This document shows positions 1 to 7,475 of a DNA stretch of 19,874 bases, piece by piece. The stretch's first letter is position 1. The number at the start of each line of letters is the position of its first letter. The notes beneath the pieces were generated by a model, which was given only the letters and a program-made list of their open reading frames with translations, searched no databases and had not been told where the DNA came from. The position numbers and the translations under genes were made by a program. Origin of the DNA: Candidatus Acetothermia bacterium (lineage in GTDB: Bacteria; Bipolaricaulota; Bipolaricaulia; UBA7950; UBA9294); the NCBI GenBank assembly GCA_003545155.1, contig DQCH01000010.1, positions 1-19,874 of the forward strand, read 5' to 3'.

Positions 1-358
1 CCCTCACTGTCACCGACGATGATGGGGCGTCCGATACAGAGACCCATGCTGTGCAGGTCGGCCCGACAAACCAACCACCGGTCGCCTCTTTCACCATCTC
101 ACCACCCTCTCCTGGAGTGTTAGAGTGGGTCCGCTTTGACGGTTCTTCTTCTTACGACCCTGATGGAAGCATCAGCTCCTACAGTTGGAACTTCGGGGAC
201 GGGAACACCGGCTCGATTGTGGCACCGTATAACAGGTTCGCCGCTCCAGGGACCTACACCGTAACCCTCACCGTCACCGACGATGATGGCGCGTCCGATA
301 CAGAGGCCCACACCGTGCAGGTCGGCCCGACAAACCAACCACCGGTCGCCTCCTTTAA
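1..358 (+). repeat. 264-bp in-frame tandem repeat of the PKD unit
   Basis: Bases 1-92 recur at 265-356 with about eight differences, an offset of 264 bp or exactly 88 codons. The block at 51-88 is identical to 315-352 (38 nt). The period equals one PKD domain plus linker, so the array grew by in-frame duplication or is being homogenised. Confidence 0.85.
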
Positions 359-1157
359 CTACTCGCCACTCTCTCCAGGCCTCGGAGAGCAAATAACGCT
401 AAATGCCACCATGTCCTACGACCCAGATGGGAACATCGTATCCTACCTGTGGGATCGTGACGGTGATGGCATCAACGACGCAAGTGGCACGCTTGTCACT
501 GTTAGCTACTACGACGTGGGGGTGCACGTGGTTCGTCTCACCGTAGTCGACAACGGTGGCCTTTCCTCGACAATAACCCAAGGGATCATCATCGCCGTAG
601 GCGGCATTCCCGGTGGGCCGCCGATGGGGACAACCCCAGGGATCTTCGTATGGGGAACTACCACATGGCACATCACGGTGAACGCTGGTGCGGGCTGGGT
701 GAATCCACACAGCTACCGACTAGAACTGCGTACCGACGGCTCCTTTAAAGGAGTGAACCAATCGACGAGTGGTGGGGTTGTACCACTCGGGGTAATTCCC
801 GCACCGACAGACAGCGGCAAGACACTGGTGTTTGATGGGAGTCTCCAGGCGGGGAGTGTGGACTACATGTTCACAGTTCCCGACTCTAAGAGTGTGTGGA
901 TGAGCCTCAAACTGGACATCAATGGTGATGGGACGCTCGACGAATCGGAGAGTTTCGTGTACTTGCGGACGATGATGGTTCATCCGCCGGCGGCTCCACT
1001 TGTGGTGGGACTGCCGAGCGGGAGCAGTGGGCCGCTTGTACCGAGCATGAACTTCAGGATCGGGCAGGCCTCCAAGTACAATGAGCCTTGCTTCCTTGGC
1101 CCAAGTTGCAGGCTCATCTGGTGGATGACCGATATCACCACCCTGGAAGGCCACTGA
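1..1157 (+). CDS. PKD-repeat secreted/surface protein, 3' part (5' end outside window)
   Basis: The reading frame is open at the left edge (first whole codon at 3) and ends with TGA at 1155-1157, so the N-terminus is missing. Three PKD (Ig-like beta-sandwich) units are visible: the tail of one (TVTDDDGAS...), a complete one starting at about 78 (PPVASF...SYDPDGSISSYSWNFGDG) and a third starting at about 342. The third carries a DRDGDGINDASG loop that looks calcium-binding. After a Gly/Pro-rich linker the last 180 residues are a domain I do not recognise. It contains a perfect EF-hand-type loop (DINGDGTLDESE, nt 915-950) and two cysteines near the C-terminus. PKD proteins are normally exported and act in adhesion, surface layers or extracellular enzymes. 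No catalytic domain is seen in this portion, so the function is open. A strong terminator follows directly. Confidence 0.85.
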   Translation, partial: LTVTDDDGASDTETHAVQVGPTNQPPVASFTISPPSPGVLEWVRFDGSSSYDPDGSISSYSWNFGDGNTGSIVAPYNRFAAPGTYTVTLTVTDDDGASDTEAHTVQVGPTNQPPVASFNYSPLSPGLGEQITLNATMSYDPDGNIVSYLWDRDGDGINDASGTLVTVSYYDVGVHVVRLTVVDNGGLSSTITQGIIIAVGGIPGGPPMGTTPGIFVWGTTTWHITVNAGAGWVNPHSYRLELRTDGSFKGVNQSTSGGVVPLGVIPAPTDSGKTLVFDGSLQAGSVDYMFTVPDSKSVWMSLKLDINGDGTLDESESFVYLRTMMVHPPAAPLVVGLPSGSSGPLVPSMNFRIGQASKYNEPCFLGPSCRLIWWMTDITTLEGH

Positions 1158-1183
1158 AGAACTCGCTATAGGCACAGCTAAAG

Positions 1184-1214
1184 AAAGGGGTCGCGAATGT
1201 CGCGACCCCTTTTT
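1184..1214 (+). terminator. Rho-independent terminator after the PKD gene
   Basis: The arms AAAGGGGTCGCG and CGCGACCCCTTT form a 12-bp perfect stem around the loop AATGT (1196-1200). The right arm runs straight into a T-run (1210-1214). It lies 27 nt after the PKD stop codon and separates it from the next operon. Confidence 0.93.
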
Positions 1215-1228
1215 CCTCTTACGTGAAG

Positions 1229-1258
1229 TTGTCCCTCAAGTTCCTCTCGGTGTAAGAT
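1229..1258 (+). promoter_or_regulatory. Promoter of the 446-aa gene / mraY operon (leaderless type)
   Basis: TTGTCC (1229-1234), an 18-nt spacer and TAAGAT (1253-1258). The expected transcription start, about 7 nt after the -10 box, falls on the GTG start codon at 1265. No Shine-Dalgarno sequence is present. Confidence 0.5.
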
Positions 1259-1264
1259 AGCCGC

Positions 1265-2605
1265 GTGATGACAGGTCATTTTCTGGCGATCAATTGGGAG
1301 CTCAAACACCCTGAGGTCAGGGAAGAAGGATTCTTCGAAGGGCCGTCCTTTGCCTCGTTCGACGCTCTTTTAATCGATCCGAACCCGGTCAGTGACCTCT
1401 GGGTGTACGACGTGCCCCCAGAGAAGGATGGGGTACGTCGCACTTACACCGACAGTGATCGCGGGTTCGGCCATACGCTCTCGCGCTTGATGACGAAGCG
1501 CCGCACTGAAGCGGCCGATCTCTTACACAAAGCAAGTGGCATCATCGTCTGTCGCTTGCGTCCGCGCGGAGAGCCACTGGAAGTAATGGCGCAAGGTGCG
1601 CCCGGCGAGCGGATCGACCGCTACAGTTGGCTCCCCACTGTTTCACTCGTTGACCGCCACCATCAGCTCACCTTTCCGGCGAACAGCCGCTTCCTCCCAC
1701 GATGTGGAAAGGATGTAGTCTTTGCGGGAACAGGAGATCCGTTTGAAGACTATTTGCACGAGTTTAAGGGGAGAATCCTCTATCGAGCCATCTATCAGGA
1801 TCTCCTCTCTACCCCGATCTCTCATTTCGCTACGGTCCTCGCCTGCAATAAAGTTGGAGATGTTATCGCGCTTCAAATTCCGTTCGATGAGGGGAGGCTT
1901 GTCCTCCTTCCTCCACTTGAGGGGGTCTCCCCAGCACGGGAAGCAGCCGCCTTGCTGAAAGCAGTCTCAACCGCGGTCCTTCATCCCGCCTTCGCTCCAA
2001 AGCCGGACTGGCTTCCTGCCTATCCCCTTCCTGGGGAGGATGCTCTGCGCGACGAACTTTCGAGCCTTACCAGTCGCCGGGAGAAGCTCAACCTTAAAGT
2101 AGAGGAAGTTGCCTCCCGACTGGAGGAAACGACGAAGTACAACAGGATCCTGTACTCCAAGGGCCGTTTTACTTTCCTTTCTGCTGTAGCAGACTCCTTC
2201 CGCACTCTTGGATTCACGGTTGAGAAGTCGAACTACGACTTGCTTCTGCGCTCCGATGAGGGGGATGCCATCGGTATTGCCTCGGCCTCGGAGGAGGCAA
2301 TGATCGGTCTTGGCCCCTACCGACGTCTTCTCGACTGGGTCGACCGTGCCCGTACCGAAGGGGAGGGTCCCAACAAGGGAATCTTGGTGATAAGTGGCTC
2401 GCGCGAACTCGATCCGAAACGGCGGCCGACTCAATTTACCCCCGATGTACTGCGGGGCTGCAAGTCACAAGGGTTCTGTCTCCTGACAACCTACGAGCTG
2501 TATAAACTAGTACGGCAGGCACTCGGGGAGAAGGATGAGAAGGCGCTGGCAACTTTTAGGCGCAAGCTCCTTGAGTGCGACGGTGAGTTCCGCGGAAGCG
2601 GTTGA
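1265..2605 (+). CDS. Unknown protein: coiled coil plus PD-(D/E)XK-nuclease-like C-terminal domain, catalytic residues apparently lost
   Basis: A 446-aa cytoplasmic protein beginning GTG-ATG with no Shine-Dalgarno sequence. Residues 1-250 are not recognised. Residues 258-292 form a charged heptad-like coiled coil. Residues 300-416 have the layout of a restriction-endonuclease-like fold: a helix, the strand GFTVE, NYDLLL (D325), a strand where active members have an ExK triplet, then GILVIS and an FTPDVL...GFCLLTTYELYKLV tail. At the ExK position the sequence reads AIGIASAS, so neither the acid nor the lysine is there. This suggests a binding or scaffolding role rather than cleavage. The stop codon overlaps the TTG start of mraY (TTGA, 2602-2605), so the two are translationally coupled. 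The fold call rests on pattern reading only; a link to the cell envelope is suggested only by the neighbour. Confidence 0.75.
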   Translation: MMTGHFLAINWELKHPEVREEGFFEGPSFASFDALLIDPNPVSDLWVYDVPPEKDGVRRTYTDSDRGFGHTLSRLMTKRRTEAADLLHKASGIIVCRLRPRGEPLEVMAQGAPGERIDRYSWLPTVSLVDRHHQLTFPANSRFLPRCGKDVVFAGTGDPFEDYLHEFKGRILYRAIYQDLLSTPISHFATVLACNKVGDVIALQIPFDEGRLVLLPPLEGVSPAREAAALLKAVSTAVLHPAFAPKPDWLPAYPLPGEDALRDELSSLTSRREKLNLKVEEVASRLEETTKYNRILYSKGRFTFLSAVADSFRTLGFTVEKSNYDLLLRSDEGDAIGIASASEEAMIGLGPYRRLLDWVDRARTEGEGPNKGILVISGSRELDPKRRPTQFTPDVLRGCKSQGFCLLTTYELYKLVRQALGEKDEKALATFRRKLLECDGEFRGSG

Positions 2606-3597
2606 AGGTGGTGCTTCCCGTCGTTCTCTGCCTTTTCCTCGTTCCGGTGGCAGCTATTGTTGCCCACCTCTTCGCCGCGGGAATGCGGCGAGCCTCACTT
2701 GGCCAACGGATCCGAAAATACGGACCCCACCTTCACGAGAGTAAAAGCGGAACCCCGACCATGGGTGGTGCAGTCATCCTCCTTCTGTGGGGGCTCTGCT
2801 TGCCTGTTTTACATCATTTTCAACTCCTTTCCCACGAAGGGTTGTTCATCTTTCTCGGTGGCCTCTTGTGCGGAGGGATCGGGTTACTCGACGACCTCCT
2901 TTCCCTGCAACACAAGCGCTCGTTGGGCCTCTCCCCCCCTCAGAAGATCATCCTTGTTACTGGTCTTTCAACCATTCTCTTCTTCTTGTTTCCGCATGCA
3001 GTACGCACCCCGCTTTACGTCCCCTTCTCAGCGCTAATTCTGTCTCCCTCTGCGATCCTCACTTTCCTCCTGGTCTTAAGTGTCTTCCTGGCAACCACGA
3101 ACAGCATGAACCTGACTGATGGTCTCGACGGGCTGGCAACCGGGGTAACGATCCTCGTACTTCTCGGGTATCTTTTCCTCTTCCCCGAGCAAGAGTTCCA
3201 AAACGTTATCCTTCCTCTCGGTGGAATCTTGATCGGTTTCCTGTGGGTGAACGCCTATCCGGCGCATCTCTTCTTGGGAGACGTCGGCTCGTTCGCCTTA
3301 GGAGGTGCCATTGCTTCACTCGCTATTGTAAGTGGTACGGCGCTCATTCTCCCTTTACTTGCCGGGCTCCTCGTCCTCGAGTCGGGGTCGGTCATACTGC
3401 AGGTCTGCTACTACCGACTAGCCAAAAAAAGGATCTTCAAGATCAGCCCGCTGCATCACCACTTTGAGCGCGCAGAGGGGATCGACTACTCCTATCTTCT
3501 TCCAACGGTGGAGTGGCCGGAGCCGAAGATCGTTCTCAGGCTGTGGATCGTGCAGGCGATCTTTGTCGGACTTGGCATTCTTGCTGTTTGCCGCTAA
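2602..3597 (+). CDS. mraY: Phospho-N-acetylmuramoyl-pentapeptide-transferase
   Basis: MraY moves phospho-MurNAc-pentapeptide from UDP to undecaprenyl phosphate, making lipid I, the first membrane step of peptidoglycan synthesis. The 331-aa polytopic membrane protein has the family motifs in order: SKSGTPTMGG (47-56), GLLDDLLS with the Mg-binding Asp pair 97-98, NSMNLTDGLDGLA (167-179), NAYPAHLFLGDVGS (217-230) and SPLHHHFE (282-289). The SPLHHHFE loop separates MraY from related WecA/TagO transferases. Length is near normal, slightly short. The start is a TTG overlapping the previous stop codon. Unusually, mraY sits outside a murein/division (dcw) cluster here, paired only with the 446-aa unknown gene. 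Confidence 0.96.
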   Translation: MKVVLPVVLCLFLVPVAAIVAHLFAAGMRRASLGQRIRKYGPHLHESKSGTPTMGGAVILLLWGLCLPVLHHFQLLSHEGLFIFLGGLLCGGIGLLDDLLSLQHKRSLGLSPPQKIILVTGLSTILFFLFPHAVRTPLYVPFSALILSPSAILTFLLVLSVFLATTNSMNLTDGLDGLATGVTILVLLGYLFLFPEQEFQNVILPLGGILIGFLWVNAYPAHLFLGDVGSFALGGAIASLAIVSGTALILPLLAGLLVLESGSVILQVCYYRLAKKRIFKISPLHHHFERAEGIDYSYLLPTVEWPEPKIVLRLWIVQAIFVGLGILAVCR

Positions 3598-3613
3598 GAG
3601 AAAACCTCGGGGA

Positions 3614-3700
3614 TGGATTGAGTAAATGAGCGAGAGACTGAATGTCTAAGTGAAGTATTGAGTAAATTACTCAATCTCCCGATCGCTCAATCTCTCAATG
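3614..3700. repeat. Dispersed GATTGAG-type inverted-repeat element, copy 1
   Basis: AT-rich stretch built from short words such as ATTGAGTAA, CTCAATCTC and TCTCTCAAT. The centre (3657-3675) is a palindrome, ATTGAGTAA / TTACTCAAT around one base. The flanks are imperfectly complementary as well. It sits between the convergent ends of mraY and tRNA-Leu. A related element lies at 18655-18786, also between convergent genes. It may end transcription from both sides, but no T-run typical of an intrinsic terminator is present. Confidence 0.7.
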
Positions 3701-3713
3701 GGGTAAGATGCTC

Positions 3714-3799
<86 letters not shown>

Positions 3800-3815
3800 A
3801 CATTAGGACGTTAGA

Positions 3816-3844
3816 AGTTTAAGTAGCCCTTCGTCACGTGTCAA
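3816..3844 (-). promoter_or_regulatory. Promoter of tRNA-Leu
   Basis: Reading the minus strand, TTGACA (3844-3839), a 17-nt spacer and TAAACT (3821-3816). The start is predicted at about 3809, ten bases before the mature tRNA 5' end at 3799. Confidence 0.75.
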
Positions 3845-3864
3845 GAAGCCTTCTATAACGCCAG

Positions 3865-4641
3865 TCAGCGTTCGCGCCATGCCGAAAACTCGTCTCGGAA
3901 GTCCCTGAGAGCCTCTAAATCGATCTCGGCTTGCAGCACCCCTTCCCGAACTCCGAGGGCAGCTACCTTTACCCCCCACGGGTCGACGACCATGCTCCGC
4001 CCCAGCAACCCTCTCCCCACGGCGTTACAGGCGATGATATATCCCTGGTTCTCCACCGCTCGCGCCTGGCAGAGAGCCTCCCATGCCTCCATGCGCGCCG
4101 AGGGCCAGGCAGCCGGGATAAGGAACACTTCCGCTCCCTGCTCACTCATCCCTCGAAAAAGCTCGGGAAAGCGCAGGTCGTAACAGATCGCAATCCCCAA
4201 GCGCCCAATCTTCGTCTTCACCACTTCACTGCCCCCGCCTGGGGTGAGGAGATCCCGCTCCTGCGAGCGGTAGCTGAGCAAGTGGGCCTTGCGATAGGAC
4301 CCAATAAGTTTCCCCTCACGATCGAGAAGAGCAGCGGTATTGTATAGTCTCTCCCCCTGCCGTTCTACAATGCTTCCGCCCAACAGGTAAATCCCCAGTC
4401 CCCTTGTCACCTTACGCAAGAATGAGACCGTTTCTCCCTCAAGCGTCTCCGCCTTCCTCGAATAAGAAGAAAAATCAGAGTAGCCTACACGCCACAGTTC
4501 CGGCAAGAGCACAAGGTCAGCACCCCGCGCCCCATAGAGGAGACGTTCCACTCGAGCAAGGCGCCGGGCGTCCCCCTCCTCCACAAGCGCCGGTTGAATG
4601 ACCGCTACGCCGATTTTCTCTCCCTGTCCATATTCCTTCAT
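3865..4641 (-). CDS. Carbon-nitrogen hydrolase (nitrilase superfamily amidase)
   Basis: A 258-aa cytoplasmic enzyme of the nitrilase superfamily, which hydrolyses non-peptide C-N bonds through a Glu-Lys-Cys triad. All three residues are visible: E48 in LVLLPELW, K118 in GSYRKAHL and C153 in IAICYDLRFPE. The short length, the DLRFPE motif and the YRKAHL motif fit the small omega-amidase / predicted-amidase branch rather than true nitrilases or NAD synthetase domains. The exact substrate cannot be read from sequence. The gene is monocistronic between tRNA-Leu and the divergent crp gene. The ATG has no Shine-Dalgarno sequence; a promoter lies only 11 nt upstream, so the leader should be about 4 nt. 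Confidence 0.92.
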   Translation of the reverse strand: MKEYGQGEKIGVAVIQPALVEEGDARRLARVERLLYGARGADLVLLPELWRVGYSDFSSYSRKAETLEGETVSFLRKVTRGLGIYLLGGSIVERQGERLYNTAALLDREGKLIGSYRKAHLLSYRSQERDLLTPGGGSEVVKTKIGRLGIAICYDLRFPELFRGMSEQGAEVFLIPAAWPSARMEAWEALCQARAVENQGYIIACNAVGRGLLGRSMVVDPWGVKVAALGVREGVLQAEIDLEALRDFRDEFSAWRER

Positions 4642-4652
4642 GTCAAATTCTC

Positions 4653-4682
4653 ATTCTAACCTGCGTTACGGCGAACGTGCAA
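4653..4682 (-). promoter_or_regulatory. Promoter of the nitrilase-family gene (near-leaderless)
   Basis: Minus strand: TTGCAC (4682-4677), an 18-nt spacer and TAGAAT (4658-4653). The -10 box ends 11 nt before the ATG at 4641. Confidence 0.5.
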
Positions 4683-4701
4683 CCGAGATCCCCGAGGGGA
4701 C

Positions 4702-4730
4702 TTGGTTTTCAATGTGATATCTGTTACAAT
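4702..4730 (+). promoter_or_regulatory. Promoter of the Crp/Fnr-type regulator gene
   Basis: TTGGTT (4702-4707), a 17-nt spacer and TACAAT (4725-4730). It gives a leader of about 80 nt to the preferred start at 4820. Confidence 0.6.
4713..4728 (+). promoter_or_regulatory. Crp-like operator overlapping the crp promoter
   Basis: TGTGA-N6-TTACA, nine of ten bases of the Crp consensus TGTGA-N6-TCACA. It covers the end of the spacer and most of the -10 box, a position expected to repress, so autorepression is plausible. A similar site lies at 14154-14169. Confidence 0.45.
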
Positions 4731-4819
4731 GCGGGACGTTTGACCCCCGTGTCGGGGTGATGAGGGGGTGGAGAAAAGGTGATAGGCGAACGAGCAGCCT
4801 TATGGTAGAGGGGGTAGGT

Positions 4820-5494
4820 ATGGTCGATCTCAAGGATTTTCGCATCTTTTCCGATCTTAAGGGGAAGGATTTAGATAAGCTCCGGGAAAGCGTACGTAAG
4901 ATCAAGTATGGCCGGGGAGAGATCATCTTTCAGGAGGGGGCACCAGCATTCGGTTTCTATCTTGTATTGGAGGGAATGGTCAAGCTTGTCAAGCGTAGCA
5001 TGCGCGCAAAGAGCCAGATCCTAAAGATCGCTGGCCCAGGCGAGATCCTTGGGGAAACGACTCTGTTCGATAAAGGGAGTCATAACGCTTACGCCAAGAC
5101 ACTCGAACCAGTTGTGGTCGGATTCATCGAGCGCGGAGATTTCTTCTACTTCCTCGAGCGTCACCCAAAGACTATCTTCCGACTGTACGAGAAACTCTCT
5201 GGGGAGCTCAAGGCGTTCCAGAACAAGCTGGCCGAGCGATCCTACTCATCGAGTAAGGAGCGCCTAGCCCGACTGATCCTCCATCTGGGGAAAAGCGGAG
5301 TAGAACTCTCCCGGGCCGAGTTGGCGGAGATGGCTGGCGTATCTTCCAAGACGGCAATTCGGACTTTGAGTGAACTCGAAAGCAGGTCAATCATCGCAAT
5401 TGAAAGCCGCAAGATCAAGATTCTACGCGAGGATTACCTGCAAAAGATCATGGAGCCCTTCTCCGTAGATCTCACGACCAACTTGATTATCTGA
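4820..5494 (+). CDS. Crp/Fnr-family transcriptional regulator
   Basis: The 224-aa protein has an N-terminal cyclic-nucleotide-binding-type beta roll (FRIFSDL..., GRGEIIFQEGAPAFGFYLVLEGMVKLVK, GPGEILGETTLFDKGS), a long dimerisation helix at about 115-150, and a winged helix-turn-helix at about 162-203 (LSRAELAEMAGVSSKTAIRTLSELE). The Arg-Ser pair that holds cAMP phosphate in E. coli CRP is replaced by Asn89-Ala90, and there is no Fnr-type N-terminal cysteine cluster. The effector is therefore unknown and probably not cAMP or an Fe-S cluster. The recognition helix (SSKTAIR) keeps only part of the CRP contact set (RETVGR). The ATG at 4820 is preferred for its GAGGGGG Shine-Dalgarno and for matching family N-termini. 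In-frame starts at 4802 (ATG) and 4757 (GTG) would add 6 or 21 residues. Confidence 0.92.
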   Translation: MVDLKDFRIFSDLKGKDLDKLRESVRKIKYGRGEIIFQEGAPAFGFYLVLEGMVKLVKRSMRAKSQILKIAGPGEILGETTLFDKGSHNAYAKTLEPVVVGFIERGDFFYFLERHPKTIFRLYEKLSGELKAFQNKLAERSYSSSKERLARLILHLGKSGVELSRAELAEMAGVSSKTAIRTLSELESRSIIAIESRKIKILREDYLQKIMEPFSVDLTTNLII

Positions 5495-5624
5495 AGCTCA
5501 CAAGAAGAACGTCTCCCAAGCAGGTGACCGGTGTCCTTTCGAGTTTGACCTATGTCTTTTATAGTTCTGATGGGCATTTTTAGCAATTTGGAGGGCAGAA
5601 GCGTCGTTCAAGGACGGTTCATTA

Positions 5625-7475
5625 TTGGTGAGCGGATTGAACGCGGTAGAGAGAGCGATTATCGTCATTATCGCATATGGTATCGCGATCCTTGCAGTTG
5701 CACTCCTCAGTACCGCAGGCTATCCCCCTATCGGGCTTACCTTCGCTTCTCTTGCCGTAGCTTTGATTCTCGGTGCTTACTGGCTACAACTTAGGGGAGG
5801 CCTTCTTCTCGGGTTAACCACAGCGTTTATCGGGATTCTGTTACTGGTATCCTTCGGGATGAAGCAACCATCCCTCTTACTGGCCCTTGTGACAATGGAC
5901 CTCGCTTTGGGAGGAGGGATCGGTCTGATAAACCGGAAAAGAGAACTTCGCCGGGAAAAATGGCGGCGGGCGAAGAGCCTTCAGGATCACTACGACGAGG
6001 AAATCTTCGAGAACTCTCTCAATGTTATCCACTTCATCGACAAAGACGGGACGATCCTGAAACGGAACGAGACCTCTCGGAGCACGATTGGCTACCCGAC
6101 CAAGCGATCTTTACAACTTTCAGAGTACGTCCATCCAGAAGATGTTGACCAAATGAAGGTCGAGCTTTTGCGCCTGTTCGATCGGGGAGAAGTACGAGAC
6201 GTAAAGTTTAGGTTCATCTCGCAGAAGCGCACGGTAATCCCGGTTGAAATCAAGGCAACGCGAGCGACGGAACGGGTAGCGGTGATGGAAGCGTGCAACC
6301 TCTGCCAGCAGGTGGAACTGGAGCGTCGCCTGATGGAGACGGAGGCACGCTACCGCTACCTGATCGAGGACGCGATCGACACCCTTGACTCGGGGATCAT
6401 TATTACCGACAGCAAACGGCAGGTAGTGTGGGCAAACGAAACGCTCGCTCGCTTCTTCGGAATTGACCGTGAGCGCCTGATCGGGATTGACGCTCTGCGT
6501 GCCTTTGGTCGCTACGTCGGCGCCTTTGAGAAAGCGGAGGACTTCGGCCAAGTGGTAGAGGAGGCAATCGGGAACGGAAACAGAATCGACTCCTATACTT
6601 GCCGTGTCCGTCCCAGCCTGGGACGAGAGGAGCGGGTCCTCGAGTATCGATCGATTCCGATCGAGACGGAAAGGTATAAGGGAGGCCGTATCGACCACTA
6701 CATCGACATTACAAAGATAAAGCGGTTGGAGGAAGGCTTGCGCGAGAAGACAAAACACCTGGAGCGAAGCAACGAGAAGCTGGAGGAGTTCTCACGCGTC
6801 GTCTCGCACGACCTGAAAGAACCCTTGCGTACAGTGGAAGCGTTCAGTGGCTTCCTGCTAGAGGACTATGCGGACCGGCTCGACGAAGAAGGGGCGGATC
6901 ACCTGCACACATTGAAGAACGCCTCGGCTCGGATGCGGCAATTAATCGACGACCTTCGCGATCTTTCCAGCATCCACATGGATACCACATCGTTTGAGCG
7001 AGTCACCGTGAAGCGCGTCCTGGATGAGATCAAAGAGGATCTTGGTGTTCGCCTGCGCGGGGTCAATCTGCAGGTGGAAGACGGTCTGCCAGCAGTGATG
7101 GGAAGCAAGACGCGTATTAGTCAACTATTCCGCAACCTAATTGTCAATGCAGTAAAGTTCAACGACAAGGCGCTCCCGACGGTACGCGTCGGCTGGTCAA
7201 AGGAGTCAAATAACAGAGGAACGGTTGCGCTTTTCGTCCAGGACAACGGAATTGGAATAGAATCTCGATATCACGAGAAGATTTTCGGACTATTTGAGAA
7301 ACTGAACCCTAGAGAGCACTATGAAGGTACCGGAGCGGGCCTTGCGATCTGCAAGCGGATCGTGGAGGAACACGGGGGGGAGATCTGGGTGGAATCGGAG
7401 GTTGGGAAAGGAACTACGTTCTACTTTACCATCCCCAAAGCGGCAGCCAAGAAAGAGGTGAACATCCATGCTTAA
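5625..7475 (+). CDS. Membrane sensor histidine kinase with two PAS domains
   Basis: The 616-aa protein has three to four hydrophobic segments within residues 10-102, enough for a small membrane-embedded sensor without a large external loop. PAS-like regions follow at about 120-235 (ENSLNVIHFIDKDGTILKRN) and 243-365 (IEDAIDTLDSGIIITDSKRQVVWANE). Next come a coiled linker, HisKA (SRVVSHDLKEPLR, phospho-acceptor H395) and HATPase_c with N-box NLIVNAVKF (N508), DNGIGI (540-545) and GTGAGLAI (568-575). The SHDLKEPLR HisKA type is that of phytochrome-like kinases such as Cph1, although no GAF/PHY chromophore domain is seen. The start is TTG 5625 after AAGGACGG; GTG 5628 is an alternative. Its end overlaps the response-regulator start by 8 nt, making a co-translated pair. 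The signal is unknown. Confidence 0.93.
   Translation: MVSGLNAVERAIIVIIAYGIAILAVALLSTAGYPPIGLTFASLAVALILGAYWLQLRGGLLLGLTTAFIGILLLVSFGMKQPSLLLALVTMDLALGGGIGLINRKRELRREKWRRAKSLQDHYDEEIFENSLNVIHFIDKDGTILKRNETSRSTIGYPTKRSLQLSEYVHPEDVDQMKVELLRLFDRGEVRDVKFRFISQKRTVIPVEIKATRATERVAVMEACNLCQQVELERRLMETEARYRYLIEDAIDTLDSGIIITDSKRQVVWANETLARFFGIDRERLIGIDALRAFGRYVGAFEKAEDFGQVVEEAIGNGNRIDSYTCRVRPSLGREERVLEYRSIPIETERYKGGRIDHYIDITKIKRLEEGLREKTKHLERSNEKLEEFSRVVSHDLKEPLRTVEAFSGFLLEDYADRLDEEGADHLHTLKNASARMRQLIDDLRDLSSIHMDTTSFERVTVKRVLDEIKEDLGVRLRGVNLQVEDGLPAVMGSKTRISQLFRNLIVNAVKFNDKALPTVRVGWSKESNNRGTVALFVQDNGIGIESRYHEKIFGLFEKLNPREHYEGTGAGLAICKRIVEEHGGEIWVESEVGKGTTFYFTIPKAAAKKEVNIHA

Noticed and set aside
5537..5565. 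Possible promoter TTTCGA-N17-TATAGT before the histidine kinase gene
   Set aside because: The -35 match is only three of six and the kinase could be read through from the crp promoter; not strong enough to list.
6120..6758. 212-codon minus-strand open frame inside the histidine kinase gene
   Set aside because: Lies wholly opposite the PAS domains of a well-supported kinase and has no recognisable motif or ribosome-binding site.
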